Shown piece after piece: positions 1-9,097 of a DNA stretch of 44,513 bases. The position numbers were made by a program, and so were the translations under genes. How positions within the stretch are numbered: position 1 is the stretch's first letter; every line of letters begins with the position of its first letter. Below the pieces are notes generated by a model. It did not search any database and had not been told where the DNA came from. It saw only the letters and a program-made list of their open reading frames with translations. The stretch lies in NCBI GenBank assembly GCA_009731375.1, contig BJOX01000205.1:698560-743072 (forward strand), given 5' to 3'. Source of the DNA: Paulinella micropora. Its lineage: Eukaryota > Cercozoa > Imbricatea > Euglyphida.

Positions 1-826
1 TGGCACCGGTAGCGAACTGGCCCGCGCTGTCGAGCGTGACGAACTGCTTGGTGCCTGCGCTGGGCAGGGCCACAGGCAGCTTGAGCGCGACGGAGCCAGT
101 GGCAGGCGCGGAAAGCGTACTGTTGCCGCCAGCCCCTGCCAGCGTGAGCGTCGACGAGCTTACTTGGCTGCTTAGGCCTAGCACGCCGTCTGGATCGACC
201 GTCACCAGCTGCGCGGTCGAGGCGGGCAGAGGGTCCGGCAGCCTCGCGAGAGTGTCTGGGATCGTCGTGACTGTAAAATCAGTGTCCATGAGCACGATTG
301 CACCATTACCGCTAGGAGCCAAAGACGGCTGCTTGAGCGTCCTGTCCTTGACCGCAAAGATCGAGCAGTCTGGGTCCATGGTCACGACACAGTCGTTTTG
401 GGTAGGCATGACCGACGGGAACTTCACTGCTCCTGCCACCTGGTGGTCGACGTACGCCTTGGGCGCCAGCTGAGAGGCCTTGGTCGGATAACTGGTGTTC
501 TCGATGCAGCCGGCATTGTACAGCTGGTAGTCGAAGGCCAGGCTCCGCATGTACCAAACTCCCGCCCCGTTGTTTTAGTGCAGATTACGCGCAGGTACCT
601 GGCGTAATCGGCCGCGGTCGCAGGCGTGAACGTGCGCAGGCTGTCGCCGACAAAGGTCTGGGCGGCCTGGCTGTCCCAAGTGAACCACCGGCTGCCGTCC
701 GCGCAATAAGCGACTACCCAGTCCCTGGGCGCGGTAATAGCACCCGCAGACGTGAAGTGGTAAGCAGTGACTTTGGCGTGCTGGCCCAGATCGAGCTGGA
801 GCCACGCGCCTGGCACGGAGAGATTG
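1..826 (-). pseudogene. F5/8C (discoidin-like) domain fibre or adhesin protein, truncated and frameshifted
   Basis: Read on the minus strand from about 826. The first ~85 residues look like an F5/8 type C (discoidin-like) fold: a WLQLDLG strand, then VTAYHF, a WVVAYCADGSRWFTW segment, an F-x-GDS turn and the closing ARYLRV strand. These domains bind carbohydrate or lipid at surfaces. Near position 560 the frame changes by one base. The following ~185 codons stay open to the window edge and are rich in Thr, Ser, Val, Pro and Ala with short periodic strand-like blocks, as in viral or phage fibre proteins. No start codon is convincing: homology-like sequence runs up to the 826 junction, where a helicase repeat begins, so the N terminus is missing. 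The C terminus leaves the window. The domain call is pattern recognition. A fibre or capsid-decoration role is inferred from the neighbouring virus-like replication genes. Confidence 0.5.
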
Positions 827-1300
827 ACTGCGCAGACTCCTCCGCTGGAGTCTCAGGCGATGCTCTCTAACATCAACAACCTCTTCAGGCCCTCGATGCC
901 AGATGACTACACATCTGGCTGCGTGATACTGATCTACACAAGCTCGCTGTGCGTGGCCGCCGACCTGCAGGATCAGATCGAGTGCGTGATGCTGCACTGC
1001 GCAAATGGGACTGGCATTGCTAGAGGGGGTCCACCCGCCAGAATTCTGTGGCAGATGGTTATGCGTGCGCGCCTGGTGCGGGACAGCACAGTCTATTTGC
1101 TACTTCGGTTAGAACTTTCGGCCACTCTCCGTGCGCGCTAGCAAAGGATCTGTACGGCCGTGGCAGCACGACGGAGTGTACCGGGAGCTGGCAGAGCACT
1201 TCAATGAGAACAGGCAACAGATACGGGAAGTGACGGTCCCAAAGACAAGGACTGCGTCTACCTGATGATGGACGTCGGTCTCAGGTGGAAGGACATCGTC
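827..1300 (+). pseudogene. Partial copy of the origin-binding-type helicase C-terminal region
   Basis: This stretch is nearly identical to 7707-8180 and 8338-8811. I see two substitutions near 1009 and 1027 (ggg for gga, and ggg for ggt). It starts at exactly the base where the third contig starts (8337), directly after the truncated F5/8C gene, and ends at the 10-N gap. It carries the helicase motif V/VI region and the same internal frame change as the other copies. It is either a rearranged second copy of the element or a repeat-induced misassembly. The substitutions favour a distinct copy or allele. Confidence 0.7.
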
Positions 1301-1310
1301 NNNNNNNNNN
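1301..1310. other. 10-N scaffold gap
   Basis: This is a run of ten N of placeholder size. Sequence to its right begins inside the compound repeat seen again at 10388, so the join is a repeat edge. Similar 10-N joins lie at 8327-8336, 9659-9668 and 35574-35583. Confidence 0.99.
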
Positions 1311-1477
1311 CCATACACACACACACAGCCCCTCAGACACCCACAGGGGACACACACACCCACAGGGACTTACCTTGGACACGTCAGCCAGAGTTATGAG
1401 GAATTCTTTCTGTGGTAAAAAATCAGACACTGGTTACGGTGGACACGTGTCACCATTGTGTGTGTGTGTGCGGACCG

Positions 1478-1650
1478 GACGGGTGACCATTACCACTTTA
1501 CCCACCGCGGATGCCACTGTACCCCGGACCGGACCGGACGGGTGACCATTACCACTTTACCCACCACGGATGCCACTGTACCCCGGACCGGACCGACCGG
1601 GTGACCATTACCACTTTACCCACCACGGATGCCACTATACCCCAGACCGG
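1478..1650 (+). repeat. 59-60 bp minisatellite, about 3 units
   Basis: Each unit runs from a GGACCGGACCGG tract through GGGTGACCATTACCACTTTA to a CACGGATGCCACTGTACCCC end. The three units differ at a few bases, for example CCGCGG against CCACGG and TGTACC against TATACC. The same array recurs at 10553-10727. Confidence 0.85.
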
Positions 1651-1654
1651 ACCA

Positions 1655-1816
1655 ATAATGCCAATCCGCAAGGGACAAAATTGCAATGGATTATCTCGCT
1701 CTGGGCAAATTGGCAGCCTGTTCTTTCAGGCCTATCGGTAAAGTAAGATGGATTGATGTACATACATACATACATACATACATATGTCATACATACATAC
1801 ATACATACATATGTCA

Positions 1817-1847
<31 letters not shown>

Positions 1848-1897
1848 GTTACATACATACATACATACATACAAACATACAAACATACAAACATACA

Positions 1898-1929
<32 letters not shown>

Positions 1930-2342
1930 CATACATACTTACATACTTACATACTTACATACTTACATACATACAAACTTACATACATACACACATACAT
2001 ACATAAATACATAAATACATAAATACATACATACATACATACATACATACACATACACACACACATACATACATACATACATACATACATGTATGCATAC
2101 ATGCATACATACATACATACATGCATACATACATGCATACATACATGCATAAATACATGCATGCATACATACATACATACATACATCCCATCCATCCATC
2201 CATCCATCCATCCATACATACATATGTAAATATTTTTAAAAAATATTATCGATAGGCCTGATAAAACAAATGCTATTTTTGTCCTGGTGGGATAATCTAT
2301 TGCCTTTTTGTACTGTACCCGCGCAGGGAAAAGTGGCATTCG
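1655..2342. repeat. Fold-back element with (ACAT)n in its loop, copy A
   Basis: The left arm (about 1655-1745) ends in TTTCAGGCCTATCGGTAA. The right arm (about 2247-2342) begins TTATCGATAGGCCTGATAA, which is its reverse complement with two or three changes. Outward, both arms keep matching in inverted orientation (GATTATC, GCAAT and ATGCCA blocks). I estimate about 75% identity over some 60 bases. The space between is the ACAT array, including a short (CCAT)n block near 2186-2215. Confidence 0.65.
1755..2224 (+). repeat. (ACAT)n array
   Basis: Imperfect tetranucleotide array with ordered variants: ACAT broken by ATGTC, then AAAC, ACTT, AAAT, ACAC, ATGC and finally CCAT blocks. The same order occurs in copy B at 10836-11293. 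The long ORFs through it are products of the four-base period. Confidence 0.95.
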
Positions 2343-2646
2343 TGATCAGCATCCACAACTAGGGTAATACCAGTCTGTGGTGCCACCAGAAGTGTTTTTG
2401 CATTTGTGGCCACCGGTGCAACCAGTGGTTTTTGTGGTGGGCGGTGGCACCGGACCAGTCCCACAAGTGCGATTTATCTGAAAAATAGTATATAAAAATA
2501 ACGTTTTCACCGTAAAATTTTTTGAAGCAAGCTGGCACAGGTTTCCGGCCGTGTCAGCTAGCTTAGCTCGTGGTGTGTGTGTACTCTCACACACACCACT
2601 CACCACAGGGATCTGTGGACGTGGCTACATCTTTTACACACTGGCT

Positions 2647-2755
<109 letters not shown>

Positions 2756-3162
2756 NNNNNNNNNNNNNNNNNNNNNNNNNNNNNNNNNNNNNNNNNNNNN
2801 NNNNNNNNNNNNNNNNNNNNNNNNNNNNNNNNNNNNNNNNNNNNNNNNNNNNNNNNNNNNNNNNNNNNNNNNNNNNNNNNNNNNNNNNNNNNNNNNNNNN
2901 NNNNNNNNNNNNNNNNNNNNNNNNNNNNNNNNNNNNNNNNNNNNNNNNNNNNNNNNNNNNNNNNNNNNNNNNNNNNNNNNNNNNNNNNNNNNNNNNNNNN
3001 NNNNNNNNNNNNNNNNNNNNNNNNNNNNNNNNNNNNNNNNNNNNNNNNNNNNNNNNNNNNNNNNNNNNNNNNNNNNNNNNNNNACCCTGGCTACCCCGAC
3101 ACCCCCCCTACCCTTGTAATCATGGCTGGATCCGGCCCATTGCTACACATGTCATCGAGTCT

Positions 3163-4815
3163 GTGGTGTCACATGTCAGAACCTCGACAAGTAAGTTTAT
3201 AGTAGGGAGTAACGGCCAAGGTGTGGGGTTCTGACAGAGCGGTTCTGGTGGCACCTGTCAGAACGTCGACATGTAAGTTTATAGCAGGGAGTAACGGCCG
3301 AGGTGTGGGGTTCTGATAGAGCTGCTCTGGTGGCACCTGTCAGAACCGCCACACGTAAGGTTATAGTAGGGAGTAACGGCCGAGGTGTGTGGTTCTGACA
3401 GAGCGGCTCTGGTAGCACCTGTCAGAACCTCGACACGTAAGTTTATAGCAGGGAGTAACTGCCGGGGTGTGGGGTTCTGATAGAGTGGCACCTGCCACGG
3501 AAGAAAAAAGGGTGGAGGGGGGGTGGGAGTGGCCCCCCTATGCTGTGGCATCTAGCTTAGATAACACTCACCATCTTTTCCGTTGGTGGTGGCACCAGTC
3601 AGAACCGCGACACGTAAGTTTATAGCAGGGAGTAACAGCCAAGGTGTTGGGTTCTGACAGAGTGGCACCCGCCACAGAAGAAAAAGGGAGTGGAATAAGG
3701 AGGGGAGGGGGGTGGCTCCCCTATGCAGTGGCATCTAGCTTAGATAACACTCCCCCTCTTTTCTGTTGGTGGTGGCACCCTGTCAGAACCGTGACACGTA
3801 AGTTTATAGCAGGGAGTAACGGCTAAGGTGTTGGGTTCCGACAGGGTGGCACCACCAAGGGGGGTGTGATCATCTAGGCTAGATGCCACAGCACAGGGGG
3901 GGGCCACCCCCCTCCCTCCTCCTCCCTCCCTCTTCTTTTTTTGTTGGAGGTGGCACCTGCCAGAACCATGACATGTAAGTGTATAGCAGCTAGTAACGGC
4001 TGGTGTGTGAGGTTCTGACAGAGTGGCTCCGGTGGCACCTGCCAGAGCCACGACACGTAAGTGTATAGCAGGGAGTAACGGCTGGAGTGTGTGGGTTCTG
4101 ACAGAGTGGCCCCGGTGGCACCTGCCAGAACCATGGCATCTAGTTTTGCATGGTAATTTGAATTCCTTGCATGTCACGGGTTTTGACAAAGCCACCGGAT
4201 TTTTCAGGTGGCACCCTCTATTGTCAGAACAGTGACACTAATTTAAATGGTAAATGGATCTTTTTCATGTGTGGGTTCTGGCAGGGTGGCACAAGTCACC
4301 GGATTTGTCAGGTGGCCCCTTGTCAGAACCGTGACACGTATTTATATGGTAAATGGACCTTTTTCATGTGTGGGTTCTGGCAGGGTTGCACCAGTCACAG
4401 GAAAATTCTGGGGTGGGGAAGGTGGGGGGGCCCCCCTACCAGGGTTCCGACAAAGGGGTGGGCGGTGGCACCTGTCAGAACCATGGCACGTAAGGGTATA
4501 TAGGGGGGACGTAACGGTCGAGATGTGGGAGTTCTGACAAAGTGGCACCTGTGGCACACTCTTGCCAGAACCGTGACACGTATTTATATGGTAAATGGAC
4601 TTTTTTCATGTGTGGGTTCTGACAGGGTGGCACCAGTCACCGGAAAATTCTGGGGTGGCGGGGAGGGCGGGGGGTGGGGGGGCCCCCCCTACCAGGGTTC
4701 CGACAAAGGGGTGGGCGGTGGCACCTGTCAGAACCGTGACAGGTGGGAGTATAGCGGACAGTAACGGTCGAGGTGTGGCGGTTCTGACAAAAGTGACACC
4801 GCTCACCGAGGAAAA
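3163..4815 (+). repeat. 82-bp hairpin satellite, about 14 units
   Basis: I count fourteen GTCAGAACC-type starts (3176, 3259, 3340, 3421, 3598, 3782, 3960, 4042, 4124, 4225, 4322, 4477, 4564, 4728, allowing variants). Spacing is 81-83 bp, or about 178-184 bp in longer units. Each unit reads GTCAGAACC, a CGACACGTAAGTTTATAG block, GTAACGGC, then GGTTCTGACAG. Between units GGTTCTGACAG faces CTGTCAGAACC across about 18 bases, so each junction can form a hairpin. Fragments recur at 11935-12060 and, inverted, at 12130-12610. The minus-strand ORFs here only follow the repeat. Confidence 0.85.
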
Positions 4816-4881
4816 AAGGGAGGAAGGGGCTTTCCGACAGGCAGGCGCCAATTCACAAGGAAAAGATAGTTAGGCTATGTT

Positions 4882-4887
4882 TTTATT
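4882..4887 (-). terminator. Polyadenylation signal AATAAA
   Basis: The canonical hexamer lies on the minus strand 6 bases beyond the stop codon (4894-4896) of the minus-strand gene. It suggests that gene was once a eukaryotic-type transcription unit with a very short 3' untranslated region. Confidence 0.55.
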
Positions 4888-4893
4888 GAATCG

Positions 4894-5771
4894 CTACAAC
4901 TCGCTGAGTTTTCTAGCTAGGCGCTGGAAGACAGTCTGTAGGCGCCGGTTGAGGCGGTCCTCCACCGCGTCCCAGTACAGGCGCTCGTAGCGCTTGTAGA
5001 AGCGCCAGGCTCCGATGGAATTGTCCGGGTCGACGTACATCAGGCCATCTTCGCTCTCTACCCCGGGGCAGTGGTGTCCCAGCCACTCTTTTTGAAATTC
5101 TGCCTCGTGGATGACGGGGTTGTTGGCCAAGGCCCAGTGCTTCCTGCCCCGGCCACCGTACCAGTCCCGCCAAGAGTGGAACGGGCACAGCCGGTGGATC
5201 AGGTCGTAGAGGTCCCCGCGCTCGTTGCGAGATAGGCTCGCCAGTGCTTCCTTGGGTAGCGGGCTGTAGTAAGCAGGGGTCGGTAGATAGTCGTAAACTA
5301 GTTGGGCACAGACTGCCGCCATGTACGGGACCAGCAACTCAGCCACCGGGGCATGCATGGTCTGCAGTTCCAGTGGCAGGTCGTGCACGCCCCAGCTGGC
5401 GTGCCGGTACGGGTCGGTGGGCGCGCTGAGCAGGGCGAGGTCCAACAGGGAGAGTAGTGGCGCTTTCCTTGGCTGTAGTGCGGTAGCGTAGCGGCCAGCG
5501 GGCTCCACGGGTAGGGCGAGACGGTCAGCAGCAGGCGCCGGTCGGTGGTGTCCAGGCACCGGGTAGCCGCCTTGACCAGCAGTGCGTACCAGTCGATGTC
5601 CTTGTGCATAGGTCGGTCGGCGTCCAGTTGGACCACGGCGGCTGGGTCGGAGGGGGCGGGGGTGTAGCCAGCCGGCGGGGCGAGCGCGGTCAGCCGGCCA
5701 CCGGGTAGGAGGCGGCTGCGCTTGGGGCGGGGACAGGTGGTGGCGGCGGTGGCGGCAGTTTTGCAGCGCAT
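4894..5771 (-). pseudogene. Unknown element gene, frameshifted
   Basis: Coding-like sequence starts at an ATG at 5771 (MRCKTAATAATTC...) and stays in that frame to about 5466. It then continues one base out of frame to a TAG at 4894, about 290 residues in all. The N-terminal third is Pro/Arg-rich. The rest looks globular, with many Trp, Tyr and His residues (for example FHSWRDWYGG and IGAWRFYKRYERLYWD) and a basic, amphipathic C terminus (LNRRLQTVFQRLARKL). The longer frame back to 5898 crosses low-quality Pro/Arg sequence and is less likely. It diverges from the polymerase gene across a 519-bp intergenic region. I do not recognise the family. Given its place it may be a structural or accessory gene of the element, which is inference only. 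Confidence 0.5.
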
Positions 5772-6290
5772 TTTTTTCGGGAGTGCTTCCTGTGTCGTGA
5801 CCGACTCGGGTTGTGAGGGTGGGGTACCGTCCGTTACTCTGGGTGGTGTGCTTAGGTCGAGGTCGCGACACGTGCCCGTTTGACAGGTTCAGGCACATAT
5901 TGCCTTTTTCTCCCTCCAGTGATATGGCAGAAATTCAGTGATATGGACAAAAAAGGCACTGATACTAGAAAAAAGGCAGTGATATGGGAAAAAAGGCAGT
6001 CGCCAGACCGTGCCGGCACGTGCCCCTGCCTCGACCTCAGCAGGCAAGCTGTCGGCAGATACCTGGCAATCCATGAGTTCCCAGAGAACCCCTGAAGTAC
6101 CCTGAGCCGGAACGATGCTATTGCCTTTTTTCCCTCGCATGTTTTCGTGGTCGATTTCCCGGGAACTTACAGCGCCTTAAAAACATGCTAAATTTCCGCG
6201 AAAATTTCTGCTGCCGCAAAACCAGTCAGAATTTCTCTGTATCGTTTGTGCGCGTGTTCTAGCACTGCAACTTTTTTTGTAGGTACCTAC
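5772..6290. promoter_or_regulatory. Divergent intergenic region with iterated motifs
   Basis: Between the two divergent genes, CAGTGATATGG or a close variant occurs four times at about 5927-6000. It is interleaved with three AAAAAAGGCA words (about 5950, 5971 and 5991). Inverted forms, TTGCCTTTTT, lie at about 5900 and 6121. The block could be a two-way promoter, a replication origin with iterons, or both. No TATA box is obvious. The functional reading is inference; the repeats themselves are visible. Confidence 0.4.
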
Positions 6291-7400
6291 ATGCAGGAGC
6301 AAGAGCCGCGCATGCCGTCCGCCATCAACAGCGACGACGACGACGACATCGTGCTGCAGTCCCTGCGAGCCAGGGCCCGTCGCAGGAGAAGGGGCGCGCA
6401 ACAAGCAGCGGCGGCCACGGGCGGCGAAGCAGAAGAGTGCGACAGCGAGCCGCCAAGCCCGACTCAGGCTGCCAGCGACGACGAATCGGCAGACGAGAAG
6501 ACAGTGGTCGCCGGCAGGGGCAAGGCCAAGAAGGAGGCGGTGTACCGGTTCTACGAGCTGCTGGACCTGCACGCAGTCCGTGAGCTGCTAGCCGAACCAC
6601 TCCTGGAGCCTGGCTACAAGCACCTGCTGGACTGCATGCAAAGGGAAATGATCGAGCACGGGGGCTACTGCGTCAACTACCACTACGGCAAGGGCACCAA
6701 GAGCCCTACGCCACAACAGGGATGCAGAATGCACCGGCTGCTCTGCGCCGCCTGGCCCTGCCAGCCTACTGCAAGGAGGTCGACATCAACAACAGCGTGC
6801 CCGTGTTCCTGCTGTGGTTGGCGGAAAGCCTGGCCGAGGACCCGGCCCCTCTGGCAGCACTGCGCGAGCTCGTAGAGAACAGGGAAGAGTGCCTACGGAA
6901 GACTGCTGAAATCATCGGGATGTCCAGGGACGGCGCCAAGGAGGCTCTGCTCAAGGTCTTGCATGGCGGGGACCTGGTGGGCCTGCCGCCATGCCGTTTT
7001 GCCCAGCGGCTGCGCAACTCGGTTGCGTATGCGATCTCTAAGCTCAAGCCACACTTTAGGAAGATATGGGACTTTTGCGTGAAGAGGCGCAAGCTGGGCT
7101 GGGACCACGTCAGGCGCATCAACTACAAGAACACCGACGGGGCGTTCGTACACTTTGTGACTACTCGCTACGAAGCGCTGGTCATGTCCCGTGCCATGGC
7201 CTTTTTTCGGGACAGAGGCTGCGAGACGATCTGCTTGCGCCACGACTCGCTCGTGATCGAGGATAGGCAAAGTGTAGTGGACGAGGCGGCGCTCCGTGAG
7301 CTGGCGGAGTTCTGCGTCGCGGTAGAATACGGCGAGACAGAAACGAGACCACAGGGGCGCAGGGACCTCACGAGGCTGGCCAAGCTCCGACTGGATCACG
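6291..7400 (+). pseudogene. Family A-like DNA polymerase palm (transposon/virophage polymerase type)
   Basis: I start at ATG 6291, because the in-frame ATG at 6246 precedes non-coding-looking sequence. Residues 1-80 are disordered, with an acidic DDDDD run, an Arg-rich stretch and Ser/Glu patches. The frame shifts near 6715. The next frame then holds the three palm motifs of family A-like polymerases. Motif A is KEVDINNS, with the metal-binding Asp at 6782-6784. Motif B is SRDGAKEALLKVLHGG at about 6922-6969, with its Arg, Lys and Gly-Gly. Motif C is LRHDSLVIE, with His-Asp at 7241-7246. This A-B-C layout, with DxxN in A and NRE before B, fits the polymerase of virophages, Polinton-like viruses and large DNA viruses. 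No exonuclease domain is visible. A further shift near 7385 leads directly into helicase sequence. Confidence 0.6.
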
Positions 7401-8326
7401 GCCCAAGACCAGGTACAGTACCACGACTACAGCTACGTGCCGCCCCACCTTAGGCGCAGTATCAAGGTCGTAAGCAAGCTAGGGAAATTGATGGAGAAGC
7501 TGCGAACGAACCTGCGAGAGGGGAAGAAGATACTCGTGCCCTGCCGCTCCAACAGCGAAGCACATGCTATCTACGACATATTCGTGGCGACCGGCGACGC
7601 CCCGGAGAGACCAGACGCCAAGGGGAAGAAGGTACAGACGAGGGAAGACGGCAAAGACGAGGAGGTAGACCAGACCTGGGCGCGAGGGGCTAAGGTGCGT
7701 ATCCTGACTGCGCAGACTCCTCCGCTGGAGTCTCAGGCGATGCTCTCTAACATCAACAACCTCTTCAGGCCCTCGATGCCAGATGACTACACATCTGGCT
7801 GCGTGATACTGATCTACACAAGCTCGCTGTGCGTGGCCGCCGACCTGCAGGATCAGATCGAGTGCGTGATGCTGCACTGCGCAAATGGAACTGGCATTGC
7901 TAGAGGGTGTCCACCCGCCAGAATTCTGTGGCAGATGGTTATGCGTGCGCGCCTGGTGCGGGACAGCACAGTCTATTTGCTACTTCGGTTAGAACTTTCG
8001 GCCACTCTCCGTGCGCGCTAGCAAAGGATCTGTACGGCCGTGGCAGCACGACGGAGTGTACCGGGAGCTGGCAGAGCACTTCAATGAGAACAGGCAACAG
8101 ATACGGGAAGTGACGGTCCCAAAGACAAGGACTGCGTCTACCTGATGATGGACGTCGGTCTCAGGTGGAAGGACATCGTCTACGCCGGCGGCAGGAAGCT
8201 ATACTCGGTCGAAGTGAATTCGAATTTCGTGGAATGCATTCTGGCGCGGAAGACGGAAGTAGAGCACAACCGGAACGAGCTCGTGTTTCACCAGTTTGTG
8301 CGCGGGTATCAGTTGGTTATGGACGA
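7386..8326 (+). pseudogene. Origin-binding-protein-like SF2 helicase, C-terminal RecA half
   Basis: The frame opens before 7437 and reads a KLRTNLREGKKILVPCRSNS segment (second RecA-like domain, motif IV type). An acidic insert follows, then AQTPPLESQAMLSNINNLF, ILIYTSSLCVAADL (motif V region) and ILWQMVMRARLVRDSTVYL (motif VI region, the Q-x-R-x-R pattern). This resembles the replication-origin-binding helicases of herpes-like and giant viruses. Domain I with its Walker A GxGKT and Walker B box should lie upstream but is absent: polymerase sequence abuts at about 7385. After the VYLL motif the frame moves by one near 8000 and returns near 8120. The same breaks occur in all three copies. The contig ends at 8326. 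Confidence 0.55.
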
Positions 8327-8336
8327 NNNNNNNNNN

Positions 8337-9097
8337 TGACTGCGCAGACTCCTCCGCTGGAGTCTCAGGCGATGCTCTCTAACATCAACAACCTCTTCAG
8401 GCCCTCGATGCCAGATGACTACACATCTGGCTGCGTGATACTGATCTACACAAGCTCGCTGTGCGTGGCCGCCGACCTGCAGGATCAGATCGAGTGCGTG
8501 ATGCTGCACTGCGCAAATGGAACTGGCATTGCTAGAGGGTGTCCACCCGCCAGAATTCTGTGGCAGATGGTTATGCGTGCGCGCCTGGTGCGGGACAGCA
8601 CAGTCTATTTGCTACTTCGGTTAGAACTTTCGGCCACTCTCCGTGCGCGCTAGCAAAGGATCTGTACGGCCGTGGCAGCACGACGGAGTGTACCGGGAGC
8701 TGGCAGAGCACTTCAATGAGAACAGGCAACAGATACGGGAAGTGACGGTCCCAAAGACAAGGACTGCGTCTACCTGATGATGGACGTCGGTCTCAGGTGG
8801 AAGGACATCGTCTACGCCGGCGGCAGGAAGCTATACTCGGTCGAAGTGAATTCGAATTTCGTGGAATGCATTCTGGCGCGGAAGACGGAAGTAGAGCACA
8901 ACCGGAACGAGCTCGTGTTTCACCAGTTTGTGCGCGGGTATCAGTTGGTTATGGACGAGCCTCCGTCAGACGAACAGCTGCAGGTGGCACTCGACGAGCT
9001 GAGGCAGTCGACCAGCGACCCTGTCGTGGAGCCCAAGGAAGCAAAGGCAAGAGATGAACTAACAGGATCCCGCGAGCGCGTGGACGACGACGGCTAG
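8337..9097 (+). pseudogene. Continuation of the origin-binding-type helicase, overlapping contig end
   Basis: Bases 8337-8957 repeat 7707-8326 without a difference I could find, so this is the next contig's copy of the same sequence and not a second gene. New sequence after it extends the frame from MMDVGLRWKDIVYAGG (8777) to TAG at 9095-9097. It is a charged C-terminal tail with EPPSDEQLQVALDELRQ and a DDDG end. The final 39 bases overlap, tail to tail, the minus-strand gene ending at 9059. The C-terminal region beyond the helicase motifs has no domain I recognise. Confidence 0.55.

Noticed and set aside
3740-4195. Minus-strand 151-codon ORF in the hairpin satellite
   Set aside because: The repeating peptide follows the 82-bp unit, which is near a multiple of three in places, and breaks where unit length changes.
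3195-4500. GTAAGT in each satellite unit as real splice donors
   Set aside because: No flanking exon-like sequence or acceptors. Noted only as a conserved word.
3163-4815. CRISPR-like array of regularly spaced dyad repeats
   Set aside because: Units are tandem with no unique spacers, in a eukaryotic setting with no cas genes.
7707-8957. True tandem duplication of the helicase gene
   Set aside because: The copies appear identical, end at a 10-N gap and are best explained as overlapping contig ends.
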